Shown: piece by piece, positions 1-8,409 of the stretch
Position numbering within the stretch: position 1 is the first letter of the stretch
How the letters are laid out: each line of letters begins with the position of its first letter
Origin: SHZL01 sp031362985
GTDB taxonomy: Bacteria; Pseudomonadota; Gammaproteobacteria; Xanthomonadales; SZUA-36
Length of the DNA: 64,000 bases
NCBI GenBank assembly: GCA_031362985.1
Contig: JANLTO010000144.1
Coordinates: 1-64,000 of the forward strand
Reading direction: 5' to 3'
Translations under genes and position numbers: made by a program
The notes under the pieces: generated by a model
The model's input: the letters and a program-made list of their open reading frames with translations, nothing else
Told to the model about the DNA's origin: nothing
Database searches by the model: none

Positions 1-1
1 G

Positions 2-778
2 CAGGCAGCCCAGCAGCAGCGCAAAGCCGAGAGCGACAAACAAGCAGCCCAGCAACAGCAAAAGCAAAAGCAGGCGGACGCTGACAAGCAAGCGGCCCAA
101 CAGCAACAGCGCAAGGCCGATAGCGACAAGCAGGCAGCCCAGCAGAAGCAACGCCAGGCCGACAGCGACAAACAAGCAGCTAAACAGCAGCAGCAACAGG
201 CCGATGCTGACAAGCAGGCCGCTCAACAGAAGCAAAAGCAAGCTGACACCGACAAGCAGGCAGCCCAGGGTAAACAACGCCAGGCCGACAGTGACAAGCA
301 AGCAGCCAAACAGCAACAGCAACAGGCCGATGCTGACAGGCAGGCAGCCCAGCAGCAGCGCAAAGCCGAGAGCGACAAACAAGCAGCCCAGCAACAGCAA
401 AAGCAGGCGGACGCTGACAAGCAAGCGGCCCAACAGCAACAGCGCAAGGCCGATAGCGACAAGCAGGCAGCCCAGCAGAAGCAACGCCAGGCCGACAGCG
501 ACAAACAAGCAGCTAAACAGCAACAGCAGCAGGCCGATGCTGACAGACAAGCGGCTCAGCAGAAACAGAAGCAAGCCGATGCCGACAAGCAAGCGGCCCA
601 ACAGCAACAGCGCAAGGCCGATAGCGACAAGCAGGCAGCTCAGCAACAGCAAAAGCAGGCCGATGGCGACAAGCGGGCGGCTCAACAGAAGCAGCAGCAG
701 GCCGATGCCGACAAGCAAGCGGCTCAACAGCAGCAGCGCCAGGCCGACAGCGATAAGCAAGCCGCCAAGCAGCAACAG
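2..778 (+). repeat. 42-bp in-frame tandem repeat array with an internal segmental duplication
   Basis: The unit is about 42 bp (14 codons), repeated about 18 times with codon-level variation and occasional loss or gain of one or two codons. Superimposed on it, about 214 bp from position 2 recur almost unchanged from position 341. The offset is 339 bp, falling to 333 bp after a 6-bp CAAAAG difference. This points to a recent multi-unit duplication inside the array. Confidence 0.85.
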
Positions 779-973
779 AATCGGCCACCTCAAGGCAAGC
801 AAAGCAATGCACAACCCGAGGGTGCACCTGCTGGCCAAGCCGCGACCGAGCCCGAAGGGCAAGCGACCGGCAGCAAACAGCAGAAGTCCAAAGGCAAGAA
901 CAATAGCCAGTCCGACTGCGAGCGCGAAGCAAAGCAGAACCACACGGATCCGGGTCTTTGCCAGGACCAGTAA
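2..973 (+). CDS. Repetitive Gln/Lys/Ala/Asp-rich coiled-coil protein, 3' part
   Basis: The frame is open from the left edge to TAA at 971-973, giving at least 323 residues; the start lies outside the window. Residues 1 to about 258 are degenerate 14-residue repeats built on A-D-x-D-K-Q-A-A-Q-Q plus Q/K/R. They are highly charged, low in hydrophobics and predicted to be helical. A tail of about 65 residues, rich in Pro, Gly and Gln, follows and carries the only two cysteines close to the end (DCEREAK and GLCQDQ). The strong periodic composition identifies this frame as the coding one; overlapping open frames on both strands are artefacts of the repeat. I do not recognise a family. A periplasmic or surface coiled coil is possible, but no signal peptide is visible because the 5' end is missing. 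A strong hairpin follows the stop. Confidence 0.75.
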   Translation, partial: QAAQQQRKAESDKQAAQQQQKQKQADADKQAAQQQQRKADSDKQAAQQKQRQADSDKQAAKQQQQQADADKQAAQQKQKQADTDKQAAQGKQRQADSDKQAAKQQQQQADADRQAAQQQRKAESDKQAAQQQQKQADADKQAAQQQQRKADSDKQAAQQKQRQADSDKQAAKQQQQQADADRQAAQQKQKQADADKQAAQQQQRKADSDKQAAQQQQKQADGDKRAAQQKQQQADADKQAAQQQQRQADSDKQAAKQQQNRPPQGKQSNAQPEGAPAGQAATEPEGQATGSKQQKSKGKNNSQSDCEREAKQNHTDPGLCQDQ

Positions 974-986
974 CGAACCAGGAAGC

Positions 987-1019
987 CCGGGCGGAGGGGT
1001 GACTTACCCCTCCGCCCGG
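987..1019 (+). terminator. 14-bp GC-rich hairpin after the repeat protein
   Basis: Positions 987-1000 and 1006-1018/1019 form a perfect 14-bp stem with the 5-nt loop GACTT, starting 13 bp after the stop codon. No T tract follows, so it is an atypical intrinsic terminator or an RNA-stabilising hairpin. The antiporter start codon lies 20 bp beyond it. Confidence 0.55.
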
Positions 1020-1038
1020 CCTGCAGTGAGCACTGGGC

Positions 1039-2334
1039 ATGGATAGCAGCAGCTGGTTCTTGCTGGTGGGTATATTAATGCTCACCAAGGGATTGACGCC
1101 GCCTTTCATCAAGCACCTGCCGGTGACGTCCGCAATACTTTACCTCGCTGTGGGCTTACTGGTCGGCCCGACCGTCCTTGGCCTGTTCCACTTCAACCCA
1201 CTCAAGCAATCTGCGTTTCTCGAAGTACTCACCGAAGTGGTGGTGCTGATTTCCCTGTATTCCGCTGGCGTGAAAATGCCGGTACCCTTTACCTTCGTGC
1301 GCTGGCGTGCACCCATCTTCCTCGCATTCTTCTCGATGACCATGACAGTCGCCCTCGTTGCAGCACTTGCCTACTTAGTGCTTGGCTTGTCACCCGGCGC
1401 GGCTGTGTTATTGGGAGCCATCCTGGCGCCGACGGATCCGGTACTGGCTACCGACGTGCAAACCCGTCACGCGGATGACCGCGATCCGCTTCGATTTACT
1501 TTGACCTGCGAGGCAGGCATGAATGACGGCAGCGCTTTTCCGTTTATCATGCTCGGCTTGGGATTGCTGGGTCTGCACCCACTGGGTGAATTCGGTCAGC
1601 GCTGGCTCCTGGTAGATGTACTGTGGGCGACGCTTGCGGGAATCGCTATCGGAGCTTCTGCTGGTTGGGGACTCGCGCAGATTACAGTACGCCTACGTCG
1701 TAACCGGCCAGTTCCCGAGCTGCTAAATGACTTCCTGGGCCTGGGCCTGATTGGCACAGTGTATGGCCTGAGCCTGTGGTTCAGCGCTTGGGGTTTCCTG
1801 GCTGTCTTTTTCGCTGCCGTAGCCTTGCGTCACACGGAACTCAAGCTCGCAGGCACCACCCCGGATTCTGCGCAGCACCCTGCTGCATCAGAGATGCTGA
1901 GTGGACCCGAAGGCACTACTTTGCAGCAGCCTGTCAGCGAAGGCTCCTTGCTTTTCAAGGAACACCTGGAGCGACTGTCGGAACTGGTTCTGGTTCTGCT
2001 GATCGGTGGCATGCTGTTCGTGGATTCGTGGAGCTGGCGCGCCACAGGTCTTGCACTGTTCATATTTACCGTCGCCCGGCCCGTGAGTGTAATGCTGGGC
2101 TTGATAGCCACTCGCACATCGTGGCGCATGCTCGCCCTGACAGGATGGTTCGGTGTACGCGGGATCGGTTCGCTCTATTACCTGATGTACGCAATCCAGC
2201 ATGGACTGCCGGAAGAGTTGGCCGTTGAGTTGATTCACCTGACTTTGATAGTTGTTGCGCTTTCCATACTGGTTCATGGGATCAGTATGAAACCGATAAT
2301 GAGCAAGTTTTGGCGGCAGCGCTCAAGAGTTTGA
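1039..2334 (+). CDS. CPA1-family cation/proton antiporter
   Basis: This 431-residue inner-membrane protein has about 12 hydrophobic segments. The CPA1 Na+/H+ exchanger signatures are visible: PTDPVLATDV near residues 131-140 and EAGMNDGSA near 158-166, the region holding the essential acidic residues of the family. It should exchange monovalent cations for protons in pH and salt homeostasis. A hydrophilic stretch at about 275-310 looks like a cytoplasmic loop. No C-terminal TrkA or STAS domain is present. It is monocistronic, faces the superoxide dismutase gene convergently, and lies just after the hairpin of the upstream repeat gene. The family call is firm; ion specificity cannot be read from the sequence. 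Confidence 0.88.
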   Translation: MDSSSWFLLVGILMLTKGLTPPFIKHLPVTSAILYLAVGLLVGPTVLGLFHFNPLKQSAFLEVLTEVVVLISLYSAGVKMPVPFTFVRWRAPIFLAFFSMTMTVALVAALAYLVLGLSPGAAVLLGAILAPTDPVLATDVQTRHADDRDPLRFTLTCEAGMNDGSAFPFIMLGLGLLGLHPLGEFGQRWLLVDVLWATLAGIAIGASAGWGLAQITVRLRRNRPVPELLNDFLGLGLIGTVYGLSLWFSAWGFLAVFFAAVALRHTELKLAGTTPDSAQHPAASEMLSGPEGTTLQQPVSEGSLLFKEHLERLSELVLVLLIGGMLFVDSWSWRATGLALFIFTVARPVSVMLGLIATRTSWRMLALTGWFGVRGIGSLYYLMYAIQHGLPEELAVELIHLTLIVVALSILVHGISMKPIMSKFWRQRSRV

Positions 2335-2373
2335 ACACGCGCCATGATTCAGGCGCGGGGCTGGAAATGCAAA

Positions 2374-3051
2374 TCAGTTGGACATTACCAGAAGCTCATC
2401 GTCACTGGCTTTCCAGGGCAGTTCGGCATTACGTGCGGCCCGAGCCAGCCGTCGCCCGGCTTCTTTCCAGTTAGCCACCAACCACCAGTTCTTGAGATAT
2501 GCTCCGCGATCGCTTTCGTGCTGGAGGTAGTAGGCGTGTTCCCACACATCGTTGACCAGCAGCGGATAGAAGCCGTGTGTCAGGGGATTGTCATGTCCCG
2601 TGGTAGTGAGTATCCGCAGTGTATCGTCGCCATTAGGTGATTTGACCAGCCACACCCATCCCGATCCGAACAGCTTGCGCCCCGCGTCTTCAAAGCTTGT
2701 TTTGAATGTGGCGACGCTCCCGAATGCCTGATCGATGGAGTCGCCAAGTGCACCATTCAGTTTGCCGCCGGCCCCCGGGGACATCGATTGCCAGAACATG
2801 CTGTGATTCAGATGTCCACCCGCATTGTTACGGACTGTGGACCGAATGGTCTCCGGCACCAGGTCGAGATTGAGCAACAGCCAATGCGCCGGTCTCCCCT
2901 GGAGTAATTCAGGTGCAGTATCAAGAGCCAGGTTCAGGGCGTTAACGTATCCAGCATGGTGCTGTCCATGATGCACAGCCATGGTGTGCGCGCTGATGTG
3001 CGGCTCCAGCGCCGAGACTGCATAGGGCAGGTTTGGAAGCATGTGTTTCAT
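2374..3051 (-). CDS. sodA: Superoxide dismutase, Mn/Fe family (Mn-type features)
   Basis: The 225-residue protein is slightly longer than usual because of a C-terminal tail. The four metal ligands are recognisable as about His27 (AVHHGQHH), His83 (GGHLNHSMFW), Asp168 and His172 (NDVWEHAYY). The GGH-x-NHS-x-FW form of the second motif resembles Mn-type more than Fe-type enzymes, hence the symbol, though cambialistic use is possible. It converts superoxide to hydrogen peroxide and oxygen. There is no signal peptide, so it is cytoplasmic. The first ATG has no clear Shine-Dalgarno sequence, and a second ATG lies three codons downstream. It converges on the antiporter gene. Confidence 0.92.
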   Translation of the reverse strand: MKHMLPNLPYAVSALEPHISAHTMAVHHGQHHAGYVNALNLALDTAPELLQGRPAHWLLLNLDLVPETIRSTVRNNAGGHLNHSMFWQSMSPGAGGKLNGALGDSIDQAFGSVATFKTSFEDAGRKLFGSGWVWLVKSPNGDDTLRILTTTGHDNPLTHGFYPLLVNDVWEHAYYLQHESDRGAYLKNWWLVANWKEAGRRLARAARNAELPWKASDDELLVMSN

Positions 3052-3173
3052 TCAGGGATTCTCAGTGGGGGGTCAATAGAAAGGCTGTGAGGGCACATTC
3101 CGGTTTGCTGAGAAAAACGTACGAGAAAACCGTCATTGCGCGATTTTCCGCGCGCACCCTTCAGTTTCAGTTC

Positions 3174-3198
3174 AAAAAGCGCCCGGAAACCGGGCGCT
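3174..3198 (-). terminator. Intrinsic terminator of the Ala/Glu-rich lipoprotein gene
   Basis: A perfect 9-bp stem (3178-3186 with 3190-3198, loop AAA on the plus strand) is followed on the minus strand by a T run corresponding to 3174-3178. It begins 4 bp after the stop codon of the lipoprotein gene, so this is a textbook intrinsic terminator on the minus strand. Confidence 0.85.
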
Positions 3199-3202
3199 GC
3201 CT

Positions 3203-3664
3203 TTACCTGTTGCTCTCTGCCTGCAGAACCAGGGCAGTATCACGATTTGCGGTTGCCACAGCTTCATCGGCTGCAAAATTCGCATCGGCCGTGCTCACGC
3301 AGGCTTTCTTGTCGACGCCTTCAAGCGCACCGCATTTTTCCACAGCAATGGTGTGACGCCCTTTAGCTTCCGCCGTGGCGACTTCGAAGTCCGATTTTGC
3401 CTGGGCGGCCATCGCTTCGGACTCAACGTCGGTGAGTTTCTCACGGGCATTGGCATCAGTCTTGGCATACGCTTGTTGCGCGTCGATTACTTTCTCTTCC
3501 GACTTGCTCTCTGTCTTGCTAGCGTCCTGGCGGGCCTCGCTTACATCCTGGCTGGCTTTTTCGCGTGCCTTAGTAACATCCTTGGAAGTTTCGGATGGGG
3601 ATTCATTACAGCCGGCAAGCAATAGTGCTCCTACTGCAATTATTGGTATCAGTCGATTCATCAT
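3203..3664 (-). CDS. Ala/Glu/Lys-rich lipoprotein, helical
   Basis: The 153-residue protein has a lipoprotein signal peptide with lipobox LLAGC (Cys at about residue 19). Downstream is a strongly charged, alanine-rich helical region (residues 25-100) with heptad-like spacing, then a segment with two cysteines (EKCGALEG and KKACVST) that may form a disulfide. I recognise no named family; it resembles small periplasmic coiled-coil lipoproteins. It is probably anchored to the outer membrane because Asp is absent at position +2. A strong terminator follows immediately, and the entericidin-like gene lies upstream on the same strand, so the two may be a small envelope-stress pair. Confidence 0.75.
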   Translation of the reverse strand: MMNRLIPIIAVGALLLAGCNESPSETSKDVTKAREKASQDVSEARQDASKTESKSEEKVIDAQQAYAKTDANAREKLTDVESEAMAAQAKSDFEVATAEAKGRHTIAVEKCGALEGVDKKACVSTADANFAADEAVATANRDTALVLQAESNR

Positions 3665-3747
3665 GGTTCACATACTCCGGAATGGATTGGTATCTCTCAA
3701 ATAAATAATTCAGACGTGTTTTGCATCGTCGGACACGTAACCAACGA

Positions 3748-3906
3748 CTAGTCGTTGTCCTTGTGCTCGTTGGCTTCTTCGGAAATTTCTTCGCCACCCT
3801 TTTTCATATCCTTGCCCAATCCATCTACGGTATTGCACGCACTGATGTTCAATACAAACGCACCAGTCAGGATGAGAGCAAATATGCTCAGAAAATACTT
3901 CTTCAT
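3748..3906 (-). CDS. Entericidin-like small lipoprotein
   Basis: This 52-residue ORF starts at ATG (complement of 3904-3906) after a near-perfect Shine-Dalgarno TGGAGGA (complement of 3911-3917). The product begins MKKYF, has a hydrophobic signal segment and a lipobox-like NISAC (Cys24). The mature part NTVDGLGKDMKKGGEEISE is the hallmark of the entericidin EcnA/EcnB family. These tiny lipopeptides sit in the cell envelope and are often induced by starvation or stress. The stop codon lies inside the 12-bp palindrome ACGACTAGTCGT (3744-3755). Confidence 0.85.
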   Translation of the reverse strand: MKKYFLSIFALILTGAFVLNISACNTVDGLGKDMKKGGEEISEEANEHKDND

Positions 3907-4113
3907 TTTTTCCTCCAGGGCACGCATGTGCGTGCGTTGATATGCTCTGCCTTTCTCGAAGTACCGGAATTGGTGCTCTTGGCACGAGCGGTGGAATCTG
4001 TATTACGAAACCCATGCTACGGTTCGCTGATTGAGGCGTCTGTACGTTGGGGCACAGAGCGCATGGGACCATACGGTTAGAGTGGCCACTGTCTCTACCA
4101 CAGGTGAACCACT

Positions 4114-4287
4114 ATGTCGTTCTGGATCTATATCGTTGGCTATTGCATTTTCATTGGCGGCGCGGCGCTGGGCGCTAGCCTGCTCAACGTGCCTCCACAA
4201 TGGATCGGTGTCGGAGTTCTCTGCCTGGTTGGGGTTGCGATCGTCCACGGCGTGACCGCTACCCGGCAGAAAGACACTCCGGCCTGA
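4114..4287 (+). CDS. Small two-helix membrane protein
   Basis: A 57-residue ORF starts at ATG 4114. It encodes two hydrophobic segments (about residues 4-22 and 29-48, the second GVGVLCLVGVAIVHGV) joined by a short loop with PPQW, and ends in a charged tail (RQKDTP). The ATG follows AGGTGAACC, a weak Shine-Dalgarno. No family is recognised. Support comes from membrane-protein-like composition and correct topology in a stretch otherwise lacking genes. Confidence 0.5.
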   Translation: MSFWIYIVGYCIFIGGAALGASLLNVPPQWIGVGVLCLVGVAIVHGVTATRQKDTPA

Positions 4288-4504
4288 GGGTCCTCCTGAT
4301 GATTACGGTGGCTTCACCAGGCTCAACACCGCCTTAAAACAAAATCGCCCTCGCGCGCTCGAACTCGCCGCTTATGCCGGTCTGTGCGCTGTCGAACGAT
4401 CGCTTTCCTGCTGACGCTATGTGTGCTAGCTTACAGACAGAGTTGAGACCTTAGGTTCATGCTCTGGTACGGAGGCGATTGCAACGATCGTCCGGAGGTT
4501 GAAA

Positions 4505-5236
4505 ATGAAAGCAGGCAAGAAGCCACCGCCCGCACTGTTGGACAACAAACTTCTGGCCGCCCTGCCGGCCGAAGCCCAGCAGCATTTATTTCCGCATATG
4601 AAACCGGTCGACTTTCCGCTCGGCAAGGTGCTCTATGAATCCGGCGATGCCCTGAATTGTGTCTATTTCCCGACCGATTCCATCGTTTCGCTTCTTTATG
4701 TTATGGAAAGCGGAGCCTCGGCGGAAATCTCGGTCGTGGGTAACGAAGGGTTGATTGGCATTTCGGTATTCATGGGCGGCGAAAGCACCACCAGCAGGGC
4801 AATAGTACAGAGCGCCGGTTCGGCATTCTCGCTGCCATCGCAGCGACTGAGGAATGAGTTCAACGGGTTTTCAGAAATGCGCATGCTGATGTTGCGCTAT
4901 ACCCAGGCACTCATCACCCAGATGGCCCAGACGGCCGTCTGCAACCGACATCATTCCATCGATCAACAACTGTGTCGCTGGTTGCTGCTGTCCCTGGACC
5001 GGCTGGACGGAACCAACCTGATCATGACCCAGGAGTTGATCGCCAATATGCTGGGGGTGCGCCGCGAAGGGGTGACCGAAGCCGCCGGCAAGCTACAGCA
5101 GCTCGGCGTGATCGAATACCAACGGGGCAGGATTCAGGTGATTAATCGGCACAGGCTCGAGGAATTGTGCTGCGAATGCTATGCCGTGGTGAAAAAGGAA
5201 ACTGATCGTCTGCAGGCCTTCCCCGTGGCTGCCTAA
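4505..5236 (+). CDS. Crp/Fnr-family transcriptional regulator (first of tandem pair)
   Basis: The ATG at 4505 is preceded by GGAGG at 4494-4498, so it is preferred over an in-frame TTG two codons earlier. The 243-residue product has an N-terminal cyclic-nucleotide-binding-like beta barrel (roughly 15-130), a long dimerisation helix and a C-terminal winged helix with TQELIANMLGVRREGVTEA as the helix-turn-helix. It ends with a Cys-rich segment (LCCECY). The Arg/Glu pair that binds cAMP in E. coli CRP is not evident, so the ligand is unknown. It is followed by a paralogue in the same orientation and probably acts as a global or stress regulator. Confidence 0.85.
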   Translation: MKAGKKPPPALLDNKLLAALPAEAQQHLFPHMKPVDFPLGKVLYESGDALNCVYFPTDSIVSLLYVMESGASAEISVVGNEGLIGISVFMGGESTTSRAIVQSAGSAFSLPSQRLRNEFNGFSEMRMLMLRYTQALITQMAQTAVCNRHHSIDQQLCRWLLLSLDRLDGTNLIMTQELIANMLGVRREGVTEAAGKLQQLGVIEYQRGRIQVINRHRLEELCCECYAVVKKETDRLQAFPVAA

Positions 5237-5311
5237 GCCCAATTGAGTCGCACCAGGGGTCCGTATTCCCGGGCTTCTGCTCCGGAACGTTCCACATCAA
5301 AAGCGCTCAGT

Positions 5312-6112
5312 ATGTGTCAAGGCGCACAGAGATTTGTGCAATCGCCCTGTACACTGAGCCGTCCACAGTGTCCCGGCTACGTTTGCTTGACCTGGCCGTC
5401 GGTTTTCTTGTGGAGCGAGTGCTTCCTGTCAGGCGCCATCGAGGCAGCCAATATCAACCATCTAATCAACAGCCTGCCGTTGAAGGAACGCCGACGGATT
5501 GTGGGCGCCTGTGAAAATTTCGAGCTAGTACACGGCACCGTTCTGAGTGAAGCCGAAGAGCCATTCCGGCATATTTACTTCCCTTTGAGCAGCCTGATCT
5601 CACTGGTCACGACCACCGACGGACATGAACCCCTGGGTTTGGCCATGATCGGCAACGAAGGTGCGCTGGGATCCACGGTTGCCTTGGGCGTCAACACCAC
5701 CTGGCTGCGAGCCGTGGTACAGGCATCTGGCGCCTGTCTGCGCATGACTGCAGCGCAGCTCCAGCGCGCCTTGCGCGATAGCCCGGACCTGGTGCGCGTA
5801 CTCAAACGTTATTCCTATGTATTGATGGGGCAACTGCTCAGGACTGCGGCGTGTAATTCATTTCATGAGGTCGAGATGCGCCTCGCGCGTTATTTGCTGA
5901 TGACAGACGACCGCACCACCACGAATCAATTCCGGCTGACACACCAGTCTCTTGCTGACTTGCTCGGCGTGCAAAGGAGTGCCGTTACCATTGCTGCTGG
6001 CAAGCTCCAGCGCAAAAACCTCATCGGCTATGCCCGCGGTCAGATCAGCATTCTTTCCCGTAATGGCCTGGAAGATGCGGCCTGTGGATGCTATCGCTCG
6101 CAGTTCCAGTGA
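5312..6112 (+). CDS. Crp/Fnr-family transcriptional regulator (second of tandem pair)
   Basis: This is a paralogue of the preceding gene. It has an effector domain starting near EAANINHLINSLP, a dimer helix, and a winged helix with THQSLADLLGVQRSAVTIA. The C-terminal cysteine motif is shared (CGCY, compared with CECY upstream). The start is uncertain. The frame opens at TTG 5243, the first ATG is at 5312 and lacks a Shine-Dalgarno, and similarity to the paralogue would favour a rare start near 5408-5426 (TTG or CTG, the latter behind GGAG at 5412). The residues before about 5430 read poorly as protein. It likely acts with or against the upstream regulator. Confidence 0.8.
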   Translation: MCQGAQRFVQSPCTLSRPQCPGYVCLTWPSVFLWSECFLSGAIEAANINHLINSLPLKERRRIVGACENFELVHGTVLSEAEEPFRHIYFPLSSLISLVTTTDGHEPLGLAMIGNEGALGSTVALGVNTTWLRAVVQASGACLRMTAAQLQRALRDSPDLVRVLKRYSYVLMGQLLRTAACNSFHEVEMRLARYLLMTDDRTTTNQFRLTHQSLADLLGVQRSAVTIAAGKLQRKNLIGYARGQISILSRNGLEDAACGCYRSQFQ

Positions 6113-6147
6113 TGATATGCGGTAGCGCGAGCTCAGGGAAGCGCAGA

Positions 6148-7587
6148 TCAGGGAAGTAAGGCCGCCTGCAAGCGCTGGCCAAGTTCTTCGTTCTGCAGCA
6201 GGCCGCGAAAATTTTCGCTACCGGGGCCGACTGCGTAAAGCGGTACATCCACACTGGTATGACCCAGCGTGCTCCAGCCCGTCACCGTGCGTTTGCTCAG
6301 CATTTCGTTGATACCCATGTAGGCCGCTATTCCGTCCACTCCGTAAGCTGGATCAGATGGAACCTCGCGCGGGTAACTATCCAGGCGAGTTTGCTCTTCA
6401 GCCGTTAGGGTGAAGGATATGGAGCGCGCGACGACCTGCGACAGGGGTTCACTGCTGGCGAGGTACTCCTCCGTCATAGCGGCCGGAGTTTTCTTCATGC
6501 CACGCAGCGGGCGCGGATCCCAGTGGTAGATATCATCCCGGCCCAGGCTCATGCCGCCGGTTTCGTGGTCGGCAGTAATGACTACCAGGGTATCGCCCTG
6601 CTGCGCTGCGAATTCCAGCGCTACTTCTGTGGCTGCGGAGAAGTCTTCCATCTCGCTGATGACGCCGGCAATATCATCGGCGTGCGCCGCCCAGTCGATC
6701 TGGCTGCCTTCGATCATCAGGAAGAAACCTTGCGGGTTTTGCTCCAGTACCTTGAGCGCTGCATGGGTCATGTCGGACAGTGATGGCACATGCGCATCCC
6801 GGTCCCAGGCACGGGCCAGCCCCCACGGTGCAAACAGGCCCAGCAATTGCGAGGCATCCGCTTGCAACAACTCATCGCGGTTGCTTACATAGGTATACCC
6901 TGCCCCGGTAAATTCAGCGACCAGATCGCGGTCTTTGCGCTTGAGGTCGGCCGTTCCGCCACCGAGCAGCACGGCCGCCAGCGGCTTATTGTCCCACTGG
7001 TTGTCGAACAACTGGTCGGCGATGTCACTGTATTGCCCGCGGTCTTTGACATGGGCAAGGAAAGCGGCAGGCGTTGCGTGCGTGATTTGCGAACTCACAA
7101 CCATGCCGACGCTTGTACCCTCACGTCGTGCCATTTCACTGATGCTCTCCTGAATTTCGCCCGTGGGTGAGAGGCTAAGGCGCCCGATTACCGTGTCTTG
7201 CCCGGTGGCATAGGTGGTGCCTGCAGAAGCCGAATCGGTGATGCCATAAGGATCGCGCACGCAGGGGGCGGCGCCACCTTCACCACAGTTCATGAAAATT
7301 GAATCCGTGGCCACGGCGCCAACCAGGTACGGGTCGAACGGCAGAGGCTCGATCAGGGGCGTGGACGGATCATCTGCGTAGTTGCGGTAGGCTTTTACCT
7401 GGGCAAAGCCCATGCCGTCGCCAATCATCAGGATCACGTTTTTCGGCTTGCCTGTCTTTGCCGGTGCCACGGGCGTCGGGGGTGATACAACAGTTACTGG
7501 GGGCGCTGGGGTCTGCGGTGTCTGGAGACAGGAACAACACAGCAGGATCAGCGGGCAAGTGAAGACCAGGCGCTTGGCGATTCTCAT
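6148..7587 (-). CDS. Alkaline phosphatase, exported
   Basis: The 479-residue protein has an N-terminal signal ending in a Cys-rich CCSC, possibly a lipoprotein site, followed by a Pro-rich linker (residues 22-45). Alkaline phosphatase motifs appear in order: IGDGMG near 55-60 (metal ligand Asp), TDSASAG near 117-123 with nucleophile Ser119, THATPA, IEGSQIDWAAH, ADHETGG near 350, and GWSTLGHT near 440. It should release phosphate from phosphomonoesters outside the inner membrane using two Zn and one Mg. No pho box was recognised. It converges with the second Crp/Fnr gene and lies downstream of the ABC exporter pair. Confidence 0.9.
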   Translation of the reverse strand: MRIAKRLVFTCPLILLCCSCLQTPQTPAPPVTVVSPPTPVAPAKTGKPKNVILMIGDGMGFAQVKAYRNYADDPSTPLIEPLPFDPYLVGAVATDSIFMNCGEGGAAPCVRDPYGITDSASAGTTYATGQDTVIGRLSLSPTGEIQESISEMARREGTSVGMVVSSQITHATPAAFLAHVKDRGQYSDIADQLFDNQWDNKPLAAVLLGGGTADLKRKDRDLVAEFTGAGYTYVSNRDELLQADASQLLGLFAPWGLARAWDRDAHVPSLSDMTHAALKVLEQNPQGFFLMIEGSQIDWAAHADDIAGVISEMEDFSAATEVALEFAAQQGDTLVVITADHETGGMSLGRDDIYHWDPRPLRGMKKTPAAMTEEYLASSEPLSQVVARSISFTLTAEEQTRLDSYPREVPSDPAYGVDGIAAYMGINEMLSKRTVTGWSTLGHTSVDVPLYAVGPGSENFRGLLQNEELGQRLQAALLP

Positions 7588-7647
7588 GGCGTTTGCATCA
7601 GCAGTAGCAAAGGGTCGGTCATTGTCGCAGAGAAACCCTCAGACCCG

Positions 7648-8409
7648 CTAACTCTTCAAGCGATAGCCGGTGCGAAAAATCCATGCAATGGCGGCCACGC
7701 ACAGCAGCATGAACAGCAAGGTCATGCCCAGGCTGAGGGCAGGACTCACATCGGATACGCCATAGAAACTCCAGCGGAAGCCACTGATCAGGTAGACCAC
7801 CGGATTGAACAGGGTGATTTTTTGCCACAGTGGCGGCAGGATGTTGATGGAGTAAAAACTGCCGCCCAGGAAAGCCAGGGGCGTGACGATAAGGATGGGC
7901 ACCACTTGCAGCTTTTCCCAGTTATCCGCCCAAACCCCGATGACGAACCCGAACAGGCAGAACGTAATAGCAGTCAACACCAGGTAGCCCGCCATCCACA
8001 GCGGATGTTGAATCTGGTAGTCGACGAACACCCGCGCGGTGAGCAAGATGACGCAGCCCAGCACGATGGATTTGCTTGCAGCAGCACCGACATAACCAAT
8101 CACGATCTCGACAAAGGAAATGGGCGCGGACAAGACTTCGTAAATGGTGCCGTTGTAGCGTGGCATGTAAATACCGAACGAAGCATTGGACACGCTCTCG
8201 GACAGCAGTGCCAACATCACCAGGCCGGGGATGATGAACGCACCATAGCTCACTCCGCTCACTTCGGCCATGCGCGAACCAATCGCCGCACCGAATACCA
8301 CAAAGTACAGTGACGTTGAGATCACGGGTGTGGCCAGGGTTTGCATCAGGGTACGCCAGGCGCGATGCATTTCGAACAGGTAAATGGCGCGAATGGCGTG
8401 ACCGTTCAT
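7648..8409 (-). CDS. ABC-2 type exporter permease (YadH-like)
   Basis: The 253-residue membrane protein has six hydrophobic segments typical of ABC-2 permeases, with LAFLGGSFYSINILPP and FNPVVYLISGFRW near the C-terminus as in the YadH/NodJ group. Its start overlaps the stop of the upstream ATPase gene by 4 bp, showing translational coupling. The pair forms a complete exporter (two permeases and two ATPases). The substrate is unknown in the family; capsule, lipid or drug export have been proposed for relatives. Confidence 0.88.
   Translation of the reverse strand: MNGHAIRAIYLFEMHRAWRTLMQTLATPVISTSLYFVVFGAAIGSRMAEVSGVSYGAFIIPGLVMLALLSESVSNASFGIYMPRYNGTIYEVLSAPISFVEIVIGYVGAAASKSIVLGCVILLTARVFVDYQIQHPLWMAGYLVLTAITFCLFGFVIGVWADNWEKLQVVPILIVTPLAFLGGSFYSINILPPLWQKITLFNPVVYLISGFRWSFYGVSDVSPALSLGMTLLFMLLCVAAIAWIFRTGYRLKS

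Noticed and set aside
204..1112. Long open frames on both strands (280, 93 and 199 codons) over the repeat region
   Set aside because: They are shadows of the 42-bp repeat gene. The frame from position 2 has coherent composition, a natural stop and a downstream hairpin.
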